Assembly (NCBI RefSeq): GCF_020535405.1
Contig: NZ_CP085036.1
Coordinates: forward strand, 1,798,001 to 1,862,000
Source of the DNA: Antiquaquibacter oligotrophicus
GTDB taxonomy: Bacteria > Actinomycetota > Actinomycetes > Actinomycetales > Microbacteriaceae
Reading direction: 5' to 3'
DNA: 64,000 nt
A program made the translations under genes and the position numbers. A model generated the notes under the pieces. The model was not told the DNA's origin. It saw only the letters and a program-made list of their open reading frames with translations, and ran no database searches. The number at the start of each line of letters is the position of its first letter. Positions within the stretch are counted from its first letter, which is position 1. Below are positions 52,029 through 62,800 of the stretch, one piece after another.

Positions 52029-54539
52029 CTACTCAGGCAAGCGCTCGAGGGCTTCGGCGAGTTCGAGGCGGCCGCGCACACCGAGCTTTCGGTAGGCCCG
52101 AGCGAGATGGTTGTCCACGGTACGAATGGAAATGCCCAGTTCGTCGGCGATCTCTTGGCTGCGACGGCGGGATGCCGCGGCCCGCGCGACCTCCCGTTCG
52201 CGTTCGGTGAGCTGTTCACCCGAGGCTCTCGTCGGCGCGAGGCTGAACAGGTCGGCGTGGCCGCGTAGCCTCTCTGCGGCGTTCAACCAGCGACGTCGGA
52301 TCTCGCGCGACGACTCGAGTCGTGCCGCGTCGGTGAAGGCGTCCATGGCGAGCACCGTCATCCCCACGTCGCTCAGCTCCTGTGCAGAAGCAGCGAGCCC
52401 GGATGCCTGCGCGGACGCTTGCGCACGTGCGAGCATCGCGAGCACCGACACGAGACGGCTTCCCGTCATCGAGTCGATGGCATCCAGCACTTCGGCGACA
52501 ATCCTCCCCTCACCGAACCGGCACGCCGTGGCGGCGGTGAGCGATGCGAGTGCCGGATGCCCGGCCTCGATACCCGCCTCGGCGGCCTCTCGGAGCACGG
52601 CGGCGGCGAGGGCGCGATCGCCATCAAGGGCGAGGGACCAGGCTCGAGCCTCGGCGGTCTGCAGCAGCACTTTGACATCGCTCGAGTCATGCTGGCCGAG
52701 GTCGACGTGTGCGCCGTTCTGCACCTCCGCGGTTGCGTGCAGCGCTGTTGCCGCGCCGAGCAGGCCGGTGAAGTCCCGCCATTCGAGTTCGGTGACGGCC
52801 GCCGATGCGAATTGTCGCGCCTCGGACATGCGTCCCGTGTGGAGCGCGATGAGTCCCATCGTGTAGCTCCATAGTCCTGCTGCATCGGTGCGCGGACCGT
52901 CTAGACGCGCGCGTGCGAAGGCCTCCGCTTCGAGTAAGCGCCCGTCGAAGACGGTCGCGAGAAAGTCGTTGAGGTCGAGCAGGTCGGATGCCGTGGGTAG
53001 TTCGCTGCGGTAGCGCGGCACCAGCGGTCGCGCCGCCGCCGTCGCGGCGCGCGTGGCCGCGGTGTGGCCAAGCATCGAGGCGACCATGGCGCGTCCGATG
53101 AGGGCGGCGAGCTCGGCTGGTCCAGGCTCCGGGTCGACGAGTTCCGCTTCGAGAGCCGTTCCCGCCATCGACTTCCATTTGAGGAGATCGGCACTGACGA
53201 GCGCTCGTGCGGCGGGCGAGGCGATGCGTTCCAGGGTTCGCGAGACGATGGTCACGGCATCCGAGGCGCGACCGAGGCGAATCGCGAGATGGTGGCCGAG
53301 GCGAGCGAGGGCAAGTGCCGTCTCGTCGTCGCCGTCGGCGTCCGCGAGTGCATCCTCAATGCTCGTGAGGGCCGCGTCGTCGCCGAGGGCCGACAGCGCA
53401 CTGCCGAGGGTGAGCCGAGCGTCGAAGCGGCCCCCCTGCTCGAGAGATAGTCGGGCCAGGCGTGCGGCGAGTACGTGATCCTGAACGACGTGTGCGTAGC
53501 TGGCGGCCCAAGCAAGTCTCTCGCCGACGACCGGGAGGCCGTGCCGCAGTCTCAACAGCAGGCCTCGGAATGCAAGCTGCTCGTCTCCGGAGTCGATAAG
53601 CAACCCGGATGCCTCGTCCGCGACCCGATTCCGTAGCGCCGGCGACGCATCCGCGAGCAGGACCTCCGCGATGAGCGGATGCACGAGCGACACCTGCTCC
53701 CGCCCTGGCGCGCCGGTGAGCTCAACCAAGCCGGTGCCGAGAACGGTGTCGACGTGACTCTCGGCCAACCGAAGCGGGAGGGGTTGGGCTGCGGCGAGAA
53801 AGAGGGCCTGCTCGCGTTGGGTGACCCCCAGCCCGGCGAGACGCTCCGCCACGATCGCAGACACGTGACGCGGCAGGCGGGGCGCGTCGACGATGGCGCC
53901 CCGGCTGCCCCGCTGAATGGTGTCCTGCTCCTCTGCCGCGAGGGCCAGGGTGCGCAGCATGAGTGGATTGCCTTCGCTCCGCGCGAGCATCCCCCGCACG
54001 CTCTCTGGCTCGACCCGAGTGCCGAACCGTTCCTCGAGAACGGCTTCTACCTCGCGCGCTCCGAGCGGGCCGACGGCGACGCGTTCGAGCACATTCTCGT
54101 GATCAAGGCGTTGAATCGCACCGGTGAGCGGGTGCTCGTCTCGCGCGGTCAGGATGCTCGGCACCTTGTGAACGCGGATCAGTTGGTACACCGCTGCCGC
54201 GGACAATTCGTCGAGGAGGGGGGCGTCGTCGACGAGGAGGAGCGACGGGCCCAGCGCTACCACCGCGCCGACGACATCCCGCAACCGATCACTGAGCTCG
54301 GGCGCGAGGTCCGGGGAGGCGAGCACCGGCGCAAACGCGCCGAAAGGAACGTCGCGTAACTCCGCGAGGGCAAGGACCTCGACCACTGTGCCCTCGCGTG
54401 CGCTGGCCACAGTGCGGGCGAGCGTCGACTTGCCGATGCCTGTCGGGCCGGTGAGCAGCACCGCACCAAACGGCCTCCGGGAGAGCGCGGCGTCGAGCCG
54501 AATCTGTAATTCGACGCGAGGTGCCAGCGGCCACGACAT
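52029..54539 (-). CDS. Large LuxR-family ATPase regulator (LAL-like)
   Basis: An 836-residue transcriptional regulator. An N-terminal STAND/AAA-type ATPase has Walker A LLTGPTGIGKSTLART and a Walker B-like LLLVDDAPLLDE. A long helical repeat region rich in Ala and Leu forms the middle. The C-terminal LuxR helix-turn-helix reads LTEREREVARAAASRRRSQE, then IADELGISIRTVDNHLARAYRKLGVRGR. Family members act as ATP-dependent switches responding to a ligand or partner; none is evident here. It is 4 bp from the cardiolipin synthase gene on the same strand, which may be coincidental. Confidence 0.88.
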   Translation of the reverse strand: MSWPLAPRVELQIRLDAALSRRPFGAVLLTGPTGIGKSTLARTVASAREGTVVEVLALAELRDVPFGAFAPVLASPDLAPELSDRLRDVVGAVVALGPSLLLVDDAPLLDELSAAAVYQLIRVHKVPSILTARDEHPLTGAIQRLDHENVLERVAVGPLGAREVEAVLEERFGTRVEPESVRGMLARSEGNPLMLRTLALAAEEQDTIQRGSRGAIVDAPRLPRHVSAIVAERLAGLGVTQREQALFLAAAQPLPLRLAESHVDTVLGTGLVELTGAPGREQVSLVHPLIAEVLLADASPALRNRVADEASGLLIDSGDEQLAFRGLLLRLRHGLPVVGERLAWAASYAHVVQDHVLAARLARLSLEQGGRFDARLTLGSALSALGDDAALTSIEDALADADGDDETALALARLGHHLAIRLGRASDAVTIVSRTLERIASPAARALVSADLLKWKSMAGTALEAELVDPEPGPAELAALIGRAMVASMLGHTAATRAATAAARPLVPRYRSELPTASDLLDLNDFLATVFDGRLLEAEAFARARLDGPRTDAAGLWSYTMGLIALHTGRMSEARQFASAAVTELEWRDFTGLLGAATALHATAEVQNGAHVDLGQHDSSDVKVLLQTAEARAWSLALDGDRALAAAVLREAAEAGIEAGHPALASLTAATACRFGEGRIVAEVLDAIDSMTGSRLVSVLAMLARAQASAQASGLAASAQELSDVGMTVLAMDAFTDAARLESSREIRRRWLNAAERLRGHADLFSLAPTRASGEQLTEREREVARAAASRRRSQEIADELGISIRTVDNHLARAYRKLGVRGRLELAEALERLPE

Positions 54540-54543
54540 CGCG

Positions 54544-56028
54544 CTACTGCAGCGCCGCCGTAAGACGCATAACGTTGTCGAGGGTTGCCGAGGCGCGTGA
54601 GCGGTGCATCCACTCGTCCAGGGTCAACTCGCGGCTCACCTCGCGGTAGCTCTGCTCCACCTCCCGGAGATCGTCGACGAACTCGCGGCTGCGCACCATC
54701 ACCGAGATCTCCAGGTTGAGGCTGAACGAGCGCATGTCCATGTTGCTGGAGCCGATGACGGCGACCTCGTCGTCGATGGTGAAGTGCTTCGAGTGCAGCA
54801 CGGTCGGCGCCGGGTACAGCCAGATGCGCACGCCGGCGCGCAACAGTTGCTCGTAGTAGCTGCGCTGCGCGTGGAACACCATGAACTGGTCGCCCACCTC
54901 CGACACGAAGAGCTGCACATCGAGCCCCGACTGTGCGGCGGTTGTGATCGCGTACAACATCGAGTCGTCCGGTACGAAGTACGGGCTCGTGATGATCACT
55001 TTGTGCTGCGCGGCGTACACGAGCGAGTTGAAGAGGCGGAGGTTGTTCTCGCCCTCGAAGCCGGGGCCTGACGGCACCACCTGGGCGTCGAGGGGTGCTC
55101 GGGCGAGCACCGGGTTGGCGTCCGGGGATTCCCTGAGGAGCAATTCATCCGTCTCACTGAACCAGTCGGTGACGAACAGCGCGTTGATGCCCGCGACGAT
55201 GGGCCCCTCGAAGCGCACCATGAGGTCTTTCCAGTGCAGACCGCGACGGATGTTGGTGGGCTTGTTGTAGCTCGAGTCGACCATGTTCTGCGAGCCCGTG
55301 AACGCCACGAGCCCATCAACGACGACGATCTTGCGGTGATTGCGCAGGTCGGGCCGCTGCCATTTGCCGCGGAGGGGCTGCACGGGAAGCATGAGCTTCC
55401 ACAGCGCGCCCATCCGCTTCAGTCGCTTGATGGTCTGCTTGTATCCGGGGGCGCGGATGCTCGCAATGTGGTCGAGCAGCACCCGAACGATCACACCCCG
55501 CTGAATGGCACGATCCATCGCCTCGAAGAACGGCGCCGTCGTCGCGTCGTAACTGAGGATGTAGAACTCGATGTGGACCGTCTTCTGCGCGTTGTCGATG
55601 GCGCGCGCCATCGCCGCGATCGAGAGCTCATACTCGGGGTAGAGGGAGGCGCTGTTGCCGCCCACGAGCGGCATCGCGCCGAGGGTGCGGTTCAGTTCGA
55701 CGATGGGGGGAAGCCAACCCGGCCACTCGGTTTGAGTGGTGACCTTCTCAATTCCGTCGGTGGTCTCGAGGATGTACTTGTTGATCTCCAGCTGACGTTT
55801 GCGGCGCTTGCGGGGAAGTTTGCGCGAACCCAGCAACAGGAACAGGATGATGCCGACGTAGGGGATGAAGAAGATGGCGAGCAACCACGCCATCGCCGTC
55901 TGGGGGCGTCGGTTTCGCGGAATGTAGATGACCGCGAGAACACGAATCGTGAGGTCGCCCGCGATGACCAGGAGTGCGACGACGACGGAGAACCAACCGG
56001 TCGTCGGATCGTCCGTCGTGTAGATCAC
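54544..56028 (-). CDS. cls: Cardiolipin synthase
   Basis: A 494-residue phospholipase-D-superfamily enzyme that joins two phosphatidylglycerols into cardiolipin. Two N-terminal helices (about residues 12-30 and 40-61) form the PLDc_N anchor, including [22 protein letters not shown]. The two catalytic HKD motifs are [19 protein letters not shown] and [20 protein letters not shown]. The start GTG at 56028 overlaps the yajQ stop (GTGA). Confidence 0.95.
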   Translation of the reverse strand: MIYTTDDPTTGWFSVVVALLVIAGDLTIRVLAVIYIPRNRRPQTAMAWLLAIFFIPYVGIILFLLLGSRKLPRKRRKRQLEINKYILETTDGIEKVTTQTEWPGWLPPIVELNRTLGAMPLVGGNSASLYPEYELSIAAMARAIDNAQKTVHIEFYILSYDATTAPFFEAMDRAIQRGVIVRVLLDHIASIRAPGYKQTIKRLKRMGALWKLMLPVQPLRGKWQRPDLRNHRKIVVVDGLVAFTGSQNMVDSSYNKPTNIRRGLHWKDLMVRFEGPIVAGINALFVTDWFSETDELLLRESPDANPVLARAPLDAQVVPSGPGFEGENNLRLFNSLVYAAQHKVIITSPYFVPDDSMLYAITTAAQSGLDVQLFVSEVGDQFMVFHAQRSYYEQLLRAGVRIWLYPAPTVLHSKHFTIDDEVAVIGSSNMDMRSFSLNLEISVMVRSREFVDDLREVEQSYREVSRELTLDEWMHRSRASATLDNVMRLTAALQ

Positions 56029-56513
56029 CGGAAGTTCACGAACTGCAGCGCGACGTCGAGATCCTTGCCCTTGAGGAGAGCCATGGTGGCCTGCAGGTCG
56101 TCGCGGCTCTTCGACTGAACGCGGAGCTCGTCACCCTGAATCTGCGACTTCACCGACTTGGGTCCCTCTTCGCGGATGATCTTGGAGATCTTTTTCGCGT
56201 CATCGGAGCTGATGCCGTTCTTGAGGCCGACCTCGATGCGGTACTCCTTACCGCTCGCGTACGGGTCGCCGGCGTCGAGGCTGCGCAGCGAGATCCCGCG
56301 CTTGATGAACTTCTGCTCGAGCACCTCGAGCACCGCCTTGACGCGCTCTTCGGCGCTCGCCTTGAGCAGGAGCTTTTCGCCGCTCCAGTCGACCGAGGCG
56401 CCAACACCCTTGAAGTCGTACCGCTGCGCGATCTCTTTCTGCGCCTGGTTGACCGCGTTCTCGGCCTCCATCTTGTCGACCTTGCTGACGATGTCGAATG
56501 AGGAATCTGCCAT
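56025..56513 (-). CDS. YajQ-family nucleotide-binding protein
   Basis: A 162-residue protein with two ferredoxin-like halves. [20 protein letters not shown] and [18 protein letters not shown] open it, and [23 protein letters not shown] is the conserved C-terminal segment. Some YajQ proteins bind cyclic di-GMP or nucleic acid; the role in Actinobacteria is uncertain. It is coupled to cls by a 4-bp overlap and divergent from the lytic transglycosylase gene, 54 bp between starts. Confidence 0.94.
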   Translation of the reverse strand: MADSSFDIVSKVDKMEAENAVNQAQKEIAQRYDFKGVGASVDWSGEKLLLKASAEERVKAVLEVLEQKFIKRGISLRSLDAGDPYASGKEYRIEVGLKNGISSDDAKKISKIIREEGPKSVKSQIQGDELRVQSKSRDDLQATMALLKGKDLDVALQFVNFR

Positions 56514-56567
56514 GCCGACATGCTAGCGGGAGGGCTCCCGTTCAGCCGCTCGTGCTAGACACGAAGG

Positions 56568-57323
56568 ATGGTTGCGCGCTGGGTTCCGTTTGCTGCCGGT
56601 GCGGGGGCGCTCGCCGTCGTCGCGACCGTGGCGGTGGTGGCGCTCGCCCCTCGAGAGACTCTCCCTCCCGCCCCCACGGATGCCCCGGACCTCCTGTTCG
56701 CCACGCAGGCCGCCGCGCCCCCTCTTGCCGCCGAACCCACCGGTCCGGGGCCGATCGGACTCATCGACCCCACGTGGGTGGAGAGCACCGCCGCGGTCAC
56801 GGGCATCCCGCACCAGGCCGTGCTCGCGTACGCGGGAGCTGTCGTGAACGCTGAGGAGAACTTCCCCGGCTGCGGGATCGGCTGGAACACCCTCGCGGGC
56901 ATCGGCTACGCGGAGAGTGACCACGGCCGCCACGGGGGTGCCACGTTCGAGGAGAACGGGCACGTGAGCCCCAAGATCTTTGGGGTGCCGCTCGACGGCA
57001 CAACCACGGAGGAGATCCCGGATACCGACGGCGGCGAGTTCGACGAGACGGCCGACATCGACCGTGCGATCGGCCCGATGCAGCTCATCCCGTCGAGTTG
57101 GCGCAGCTTCCCGTCGGACGGAAACGGAGACGGGGTGCCAGACCCCCACAACATCTATGACGCGGCGGTTGCTGCCGCGAACTACCTGTGCCGGGCATCC
57201 GGCGACTTCACGACGCGTGAAGGTTGGGCGGCAGGGGTCGCGGCCTACAACTCGGCCGGAAGCTACACGGGCATCGTGGCGACCGCAGCGCAGTCCTACT
57301 ACGACGCGAGTGTGGCCGGCTAG
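56568..57323 (+). CDS. Membrane-anchored lytic transglycosylase
   Basis: A 251-residue exported peptidoglycan lyase. One N-terminal helix (about residues 5-27) acts as signal or anchor, followed by a Pro/Ala-rich linker. The SLT domain reads LAGIGYAESDHGRHGG (catalytic Glu116), AIGPMQLIPSSWRSF (GxMQ motif), DPHNIYDAAVAAANYLC, and GVAAYNSAGSY. Two Cys (residue 102 and near 205) may pair. Closest in build to MltB-like transglycosylases of Actinobacteria. Its stop interlocks with that of the convergent LacI gene (CTAG at 57320-57323). Confidence 0.9.
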   Translation: MVARWVPFAAGAGALAVVATVAVVALAPRETLPPAPTDAPDLLFATQAAAPPLAAEPTGPGPIGLIDPTWVESTAAVTGIPHQAVLAYAGAVVNAEENFPGCGIGWNTLAGIGYAESDHGRHGGATFEENGHVSPKIFGVPLDGTTTEEIPDTDGGEFDETADIDRAIGPMQLIPSSWRSFPSDGNGDGVPDPHNIYDAAVAAANYLCRASGDFTTREGWAAGVAAYNSAGSYTGIVATAAQSYYDASVAG

Positions 57324-58333
57324 ACCTGGCGCGCGGTGCTCGAGCGCACGATCAGCTCGAACGGGAGCGCCGTGTTGGTGGCGCTGATCTCGCGGTGGCC
57401 GGGCTTCAACTGGTCCATCAGCATGTCGACGGCCATGCGCCCCTGCAGCGCCGGGAACTGCGCGACGGTGGAGAGGCCGAAGAAGTCGCTCAGTTCGTGG
57501 TCGTCGACTCCGATCACGGAGACGTCGCCCGGCACGTTGAGGCCGAGGTCGCGTGCGGCGAGGATGGTGCCGATGGCCATCTCATCGGATGCGGCGAACA
57601 CCGCTGTCGGCCGTTTGCGCGGGTTGCCCAGCAGCTGCTTGGCTGCGGCGTAACCGCCCTGGAGGGTGAAGTCGGCCGCCTCGAAGAGTTCCGGGTCGGG
57701 GGTGATGTCGGCGGCGACGAGCGCTTCCTCGTACCCGACCCTGCGCTTGGATGGCACGTGGAAGTCCATCTCGGAGTCTTTGTTGCCACCGATGTGGGCG
57801 ATGACGGTGTGCCCGAGGGCGAGAAGGTGTTCGGTGGCAAGCCGCGCGACACCGATGTCGTCGATGCTGAGGGTCGGCACGCCTTCCATGGTTCCGCCGA
57901 CACCGACGATGGGTTTGCCGAGGTCGTGGAGCCGCCCCACTTCGGCTTCGGTGAGTTCCAGCGCGATGGCGATGACCGCGTCGACGCGTTTGCGCAACAG
58001 GAAGTGCTCGAACACACTCGCGCGCTCGTCTCCGCCGCCGGACAGGTTGTAGAGGGTGAGGTCGTAGCCGTGGCTGAGTAGTGCGCTTTCGGCGCCTTCG
58101 AGGACGGCGCCGTAGAACCAGCGGTTGAGGAACGGGATGACCACACCAACGTTCTTCATTCGCCCGGTCGCCAGTGCCGAGGCGTGGGAGGAGACGACGT
58201 ACCCGAGCTCGAGTGCCGCGGCGTGGACTCGCTCTCGCGTGGCCTCGGAGACGTGCCCGTTGCCGCTGAGCGCACGTGAAACCGTCGCGGTGGAGACCCC
58301 CGCGAGTTGGGCTACTTCGTTGATTCCCGGCAT
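57320..58333 (-). CDS. LacI-family transcriptional regulator 1
   Basis: A 337-residue sugar-responsive repressor. The N-terminal helix-turn-helix reads INEVAQLAGVSTATVSRALS and the hinge ALELGYVVSSHASALATG. The periplasmic-binding-protein-like domain begins NVGVVIPFLNRWFYGAVLEGAE. The C-terminal part has TAVFAASDEMAIGTILAARDLGLNVPGDVSVIGVDDHEL. The regulated sugar genes are not next to it: upstream are tRNA-Tyr and noncoding sequence, downstream the transglycosylase. The target is unknown. Confidence 0.92.
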   Translation of the reverse strand: MPGINEVAQLAGVSTATVSRALSGNGHVSEATRERVHAAALELGYVVSSHASALATGRMKNVGVVIPFLNRWFYGAVLEGAESALLSHGYDLTLYNLSGGGDERASVFEHFLLRKRVDAVIAIALELTEAEVGRLHDLGKPIVGVGGTMEGVPTLSIDDIGVARLATEHLLALGHTVIAHIGGNKDSEMDFHVPSKRRVGYEEALVAADITPDPELFEAADFTLQGGYAAAKQLLGNPRKRPTAVFAASDEMAIGTILAARDLGLNVPGDVSVIGVDDHELSDFFGLSTVAQFPALQGRMAVDMLMDQLKPGHREISATNTALPFELIVRSSTARQV

Positions 58334-58460
58334 GTGCGACGCTGCTTTCCTCGGACGCAGCCATGCTAGCCGCCCGAAAGGTGGTCACGGGGCGGGCGTT
58401 GGTCTTGTATTCTTGTTCAGCGCGTTCGGACAGATGAGTACATGTGGCCGGGGGCGCCTC

Positions 58461-58542
58461 GGCAAGTTACCCAAGCGGCCAAAGGGATCTGACTGTAAAT
58501 CAGACGTCTCAGACTTCGGGGGTTCGAATCCCTCACTTGCCA
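58461..58542 (+). tRNA. tRNA-Tyr (anticodon GTA)
   Basis: Acceptor arms GGCAAGT (58461-58467) and ACTTGCC (58535-58541) pair perfectly, with discriminator A. The anticodon loop CTGTAAA has GTA at 58495-58497 between stems TCTGA and TCAGA. A long variable arm (class II) and the T-arm GGGGG-TTCGAAT-CCCTC follow. The 3' CCA is not encoded. A strong hairpin follows at once. Confidence 0.96.
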
Positions 58543-58543
58543 C

Positions 58544-58586
58544 AAAAGGTTGAGGGCCTCCGCGAAGCGGGGGCCCTCAACCTTTT
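58544..58586 (+). terminator. Rho-independent terminator of tRNA-Tyr
   Basis: A perfect 15-bp stem, AAAAGGTTGAGGGCC (58544-58558) with GGCCCTCAACCTTTT (58572-58586), and an inner CCGC-GAA-GCGG extension, ending in a short T run. It starts two bases after the tRNA. Confidence 0.9.
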
Positions 58587-58617
58587 GTATTGAACGGAGC
58601 ACCCCCGTGGGCCCCCG

Positions 58618-58661
58618 CTGAGCAGTCCGGCGGAGCGCGAAGCGCTCTGGCGGCGGCTCAG
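58618..58661 (-). terminator. Imperfect hairpin after LacI gene 2
   Basis: CTGAGC (58618-58623) and GCTCAG (58656-58661) close an imperfect stem with a GAGCGC-GAA-GCGCTC top. It lies between the tRNA terminator and the end of the convergent LacI gene 2 (58695) and may stop its transcript. The bases just after it, GGGAGTCGAATCCCTCA, resemble a tRNA T-arm. Confidence 0.4.
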
Positions 58662-58694
58662 TAGGGGAGTCGAATCCCTCAGCACCCCCGAGGG

Positions 58695-59678
58695 CTAACG
58701 AAGAGAACTTCCCCGCACGATGAGGCGCGTCGGAAGGCTCACCTGACGGGCTTCGAGCCGGGACCCGCCCCGAATGCGTTCGACGAGCATACGGGCCGCC
58801 TTTGCCCCCACGTCGTACGCGGGCTGTTCTACGACGGTCATGGGCGGGTAGATCAGCTGGGCCCACGGGGTGTCGTCGAAAGTCAGGATGCCGATGTCGC
58901 GGCCAGGTTCCAGTCCTCGACGTTTCAGTTCCGCGAGAACCCCGAGTGCCATTTGCTCGCTCGACACGAAGAGCGAGTCTGGCGGGTCTTCGCGGTCGAG
59001 CAGCGCCGCGGCCGTATCTGCTCCGCCCTGCTGATCGAAGGTCCCGTGCTCGACGATGGGCTCGCCGCCCGCCGCGAGGACCGCTTCGACGTACCCTTGG
59101 GCGCGCCACTTAGCTGTTTCGATGTCTGTGGGGCCCGCGGAGCATCCGGGTCGTGTCCAGCCTTCGCGGATGAGGTGAGCGGTCGCTTCGCGCGCGCCGT
59201 GCACGGAGTCGGTGGTGACCGCATCGATGTTCTCGCCGAGGGTGCGGTCGATCGCCACGACGGGGATGCTGTTTTCGGTCAGCAATGAGATATCGCTGTC
59301 GGAGTTGTGCGGACACAGCAGAACACCGGCGACCTTTTCGGACAGGGCGACACCGATATAGGTCGCCTCTTTCGCGGCATCCTCATCGGAGTTACACAAG
59401 AGCACAGACAGACCCGCTTCGCGCGCGACATCCTCGACGCCGCGGGCCACCGCCGTGTGAAAGTGGTTGCCGATGTCGGGAATGATCAGGGCGATGAAGT
59501 CGGTGGACTGTCGCCGCAGACTGCGGGCAACGCCGTTGGGCCGATATCCGAGCTTCTCCGCCGCCACCTTGACACGCCGCACGTACTCTTCGCCGACCGT
59601 CGGGTGATTGTTCAGGGCCCGCGAAACGGTGGACGGTGCGACGCCGGCCTCCCGGGCCACATCGACGATCTTGATCAT
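58695..59678 (-). CDS. LacI-family transcriptional regulator 2
   Basis: A 327-residue repressor. The helix-turn-helix is IVDVAREAGVAPSTVSRALN and the hinge AAEKLGYRPNGVARSLRRQ. The ligand domain starts FIALIIPDIGNHFHTAVARG and includes SEQMALGVLAELKRRGLEPG. The start ATG at 59678 has GAGGAGG 6 bp upstream; the in-frame extension to 60233 is antisense to the next gene and was rejected. Overlapping perfect palindromes (59738-59766) lie between it and the divergent secreted protein gene, the likely regulated target. Confidence 0.93.
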   Translation of the reverse strand: MIKIVDVAREAGVAPSTVSRALNNHPTVGEEYVRRVKVAAEKLGYRPNGVARSLRRQSTDFIALIIPDIGNHFHTAVARGVEDVAREAGLSVLLCNSDEDAAKEATYIGVALSEKVAGVLLCPHNSDSDISLLTENSIPVVAIDRTLGENIDAVTTDSVHGAREATAHLIREGWTRPGCSAGPTDIETAKWRAQGYVEAVLAAGGEPIVEHGTFDQQGGADTAAALLDREDPPDSLFVSSEQMALGVLAELKRRGLEPGRDIGILTFDDTPWAQLIYPPMTVVEQPAYDVGAKAARMLVERIRGGSRLEARQVSLPTRLIVRGSSLR

Positions 59679-59737
59679 GCCGCCTCCTCGCACTCCCAGC
59701 GTCATGCTAACGGGCTGTTTCCGAGCATCCGCCAAAA

Positions 59738-59766
59738 AATCGATTCCCATCGGGAATCGATTCCCG
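59738..59766. promoter_or_regulatory. LacI-type operator pair
   Basis: CGGGAATCGATTCCCG (59751-59766) is a perfect 16-bp palindrome with central CG, as in LacI/GalR operators. An overlapping second dyad, AATCGATTCCC-ATC-GGGAATCGATT (59738-59762), shares half of it. They stand 60 bp upstream of LacI gene 2 and 57 bp upstream of the secreted protein gene, placed to repress both. Confidence 0.8.
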
Positions 59767-59823
59767 TAAGGTGTTCCGGAGTGGCTCATTGGGGAGTCGC
59801 TGTCGAGGCGCAATGGAGCGAAA

Positions 59824-62800
59824 ATGATCAGAACCCGAGTCGACAGATTCCGAGCGTGGCGCGCGAGCGCCATCGTTGCCGCACTGGCCGTCGTCGCGTC
59901 CCCACTGGGCGCGATCGCGCCTGCGGCGGCCGCTTCCTCCGTTGAGCTGTTCGCGTCTCCGACCGGGGCCGGGTCCGACTGCACAGTGGCTGCACCGTGT
60001 TCGATCGTCGAGGCACAAGCGGCAGCGCGGTCTCTTCTCGCGGCCGATGAGTCAGTGACGGTCACTCTGGCGGACGGGCGATACGACCTCGCGTCGACTC
60101 TCCAGTTCACGCCAGAGGACTCGGGCAGCGAAGGCGACCCCGCCATCTGGCGTGCGGCAACACCAGGGGCGGTCACACTTTCCGGCGGCACGAGCATCAC
60201 CGGGTGGTCCATCGATGACGAGACACGCGGCATCTGGGTTGCGGATGTCCCGGACGGCAGCCAGAGTCGACAGCTTTACGTCGACGGGGAGTGGGCGCCG
60301 ATCGCGCGGGCATCGGCGCAGGAGCTCGGATTCTTCGGCGGCTGGACGGGAACCTCGACGGGCTACACCATCACCGATGCATCCGCTCGCCAGTGGTTCC
60401 AGTCGGTGGATCCGGATGACGCGCCCCGAGTGGAATTCGTGTACGACGGTAAGACGGGGCACTGGACGCAAGGGCGGTGTCTCGTTGACGGGGTCACGGA
60501 CAACGCGAACTCCACCAACCTGACCATGCTGCCCGTGTGTTGGGACGGAATGACGAAGCGCCCGCCCCGAGCGGGCATCGAGAGTGGCGACCTGCCGAAC
60601 ATGCCGACGTCTACGATCCCCTCGCGGATCGAAAACCACCCGTCACTCCTGAGCGCCGGCGAGTGGTACCTCGATGAGGACGACAACAAGCTCTACTACG
60701 CGCTTCCCGAGGGCAAGGACATCGCCTCCCTCGACATCACCCTCCCGCGGCTCGAGCGCCTGGTGACGGTGGCGGGAAGTCTGGCGGACCCGGTGCACGA
60801 CATCCGTTTCGAGGGTCTCCAGTTCTCGTACGCAACCTGGCTCGGCCCCTCGACGACGGGCTTCGCCGAAGTGCAGTCCAATCTGCACATCACCGAGGAG
60901 CCGACACAGGGCAAGTGCAACGTGGGCAACCTCGGCGGTTCGTGCCCTTACGGTGCGCTGACCCAACCGCTCGCCAACGTCGACGTGTCCGGCAGCCGGA
61001 ACATCGCGTTCGTCGACAACACCTTCCGGGCGTTGGGTGGCGCAGCGCTGGGCGTCCGATACGGCGCAGAGGGAACCGTCGTGACGGGTAACGAGATCAC
61101 GTCAACCTCGAGCACCGGACTGTACCTCGGTTGCACCTATGACCCCCAGCCCTGGGATGCTTCCACCCACAACGGAATCAAGGAAAACTGCACTCCCGAC
61201 GCTTCGGTAGTTGCGGGGGACGCCATCGGTGACAACGAGATCGTGCGCAACACGACCGTCTCCAACAATGTCATTCACGCGGTCGGGCTCGACTACAAGG
61301 CAGCGCCTGGCGTGACGATCCTGTTCGGCCAGGAGCTGACGCTCGTCAACAACGAAGTGTTCGACACTCCGTACACGGCGATCACGGCCGGAATCGTTCA
61401 GGGTCACGCGACGGATGCCGACAACCCCGAGAACAATCCGAACGTCAACGCTCGCAACGTCATCAGCAACAACCTGCTTTACAACTACATGCAGTACCTG
61501 CGCGACGGCGGAGCGATCTACGTTGAGGGCCACCAGGGCCAGTACGTGCTGGACGACGAGGGTGACCTCGACGTCGAGGCGACGATGGCCAACGGCTTGC
61601 TCGCCGAGGGAAACGTGGCGTTCAACGACGCCCCCGAGACGAACTACACCTACTACGACGACGCCGGCTCGCAGTTCCTTCGGTGGGTGGGCAACGTCGC
61701 GATGGGAACGAACGGAGCATCGCAGGGCGGATGCTCGCCGGGCGGGTACATCTGGACGACAGACAACTACTTCTCGAAGCAGATCGGGCGCTTCTCGGAC
61801 TGCGAGCCACCGCGCGTCGGCATCGTCGCTTCGGGCAATACGGTGATTCCTTCGCGAGCGTCGCTCGCGGACATCCCTGAAGCAGTCATTGCGTCTGCCG
61901 GTCTGGACCCGGACTATCAGGCGTCGAGCACGGCAGAACAGCCGCAGCTCCAATACGTCTCGGATCGTGCCGCTGACGGGAGGGTGTTGCTCGCCATCAC
62001 GAACCTCTCGGATGACACTCCGGTTTACGCGGGGCTGACGAAGCTCGACTCGCGCCGGGTGAGCTCCACGTTCGTTGAGGCGATTGTTCCGGAGTCGCTG
62101 ATCGGGTACACCATCGCAATCGAGCAGCCGGATGCCTGGACCCGCGTCAACGAGACCGACCCGAGTGTCAGCTACCCGGGCTGGACTCTCGCGGGGGGAC
62201 GGACCTTCGGCGATTACCAGAACGACATCATCTACACGGAGGCCAACGGCGCGACCGCGACAGTGACCTTCACCGGCACGCAGGTGCGGATCTACGGTGA
62301 AAAGAACGCAGACCAGGGTGACCTGGATATCGCAATCGACGGGGGTCCCGCTGAGACGATCAGTACGTACGCGGACCAGAGGGAGGTCGACACGGTTGTC
62401 TTCGAGTCGCAGCCGCTCGCCGCGGGCACTCACACCGTGACCATCACCAAACGATCGGGGCAGTACGCGGTCATCGATGGATACTCCTACATCCGTGTAC
62501 AGCCGCCGGTGTCGGATGTTGTCGTGGATCGTATTGCCGGTGCTAGCCGCTATGACGTCGCGGTCAACATCTCCCAGAGTGCCTACCCGGAGACAGCGCC
62601 GGTCGTGTACGTCGCGAGCGGTGAGAACTACCCGGATGCTCTGTCGGCTGGTCCGGCGGCGGCATCCGAGGGCGGTCCCCTCCTCTTGGTGAGGCCCACC
62701 GCGATGCCCGCGCTGATCAGAGCCGAGATTGTTCGTCTGAACCCCGCAAAGATCGTGGTCGTCGGTGGACCGGCGTCGGTCAACGAGGACGTGTTCTTCT

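Noticed and set aside
51960..52219. Longer start for the small lipoprotein
   Set aside because: The extension runs back into the LuxR-type gene and destroys the signal peptide; ATG at 51958 gives a proper lipobox.
58461..58700. Integrated element attached at tRNA-Tyr
   Set aside because: No integrase or phage gene on either side and no long direct repeat of the tRNA 3' end; only an 11-base match was found nearby.
61102..62433. 443-codon minus-strand frame inside the beta-helix protein gene
   Set aside because: Shadow frame; the plus-strand protein is continuous with recognisable domains on both sides.
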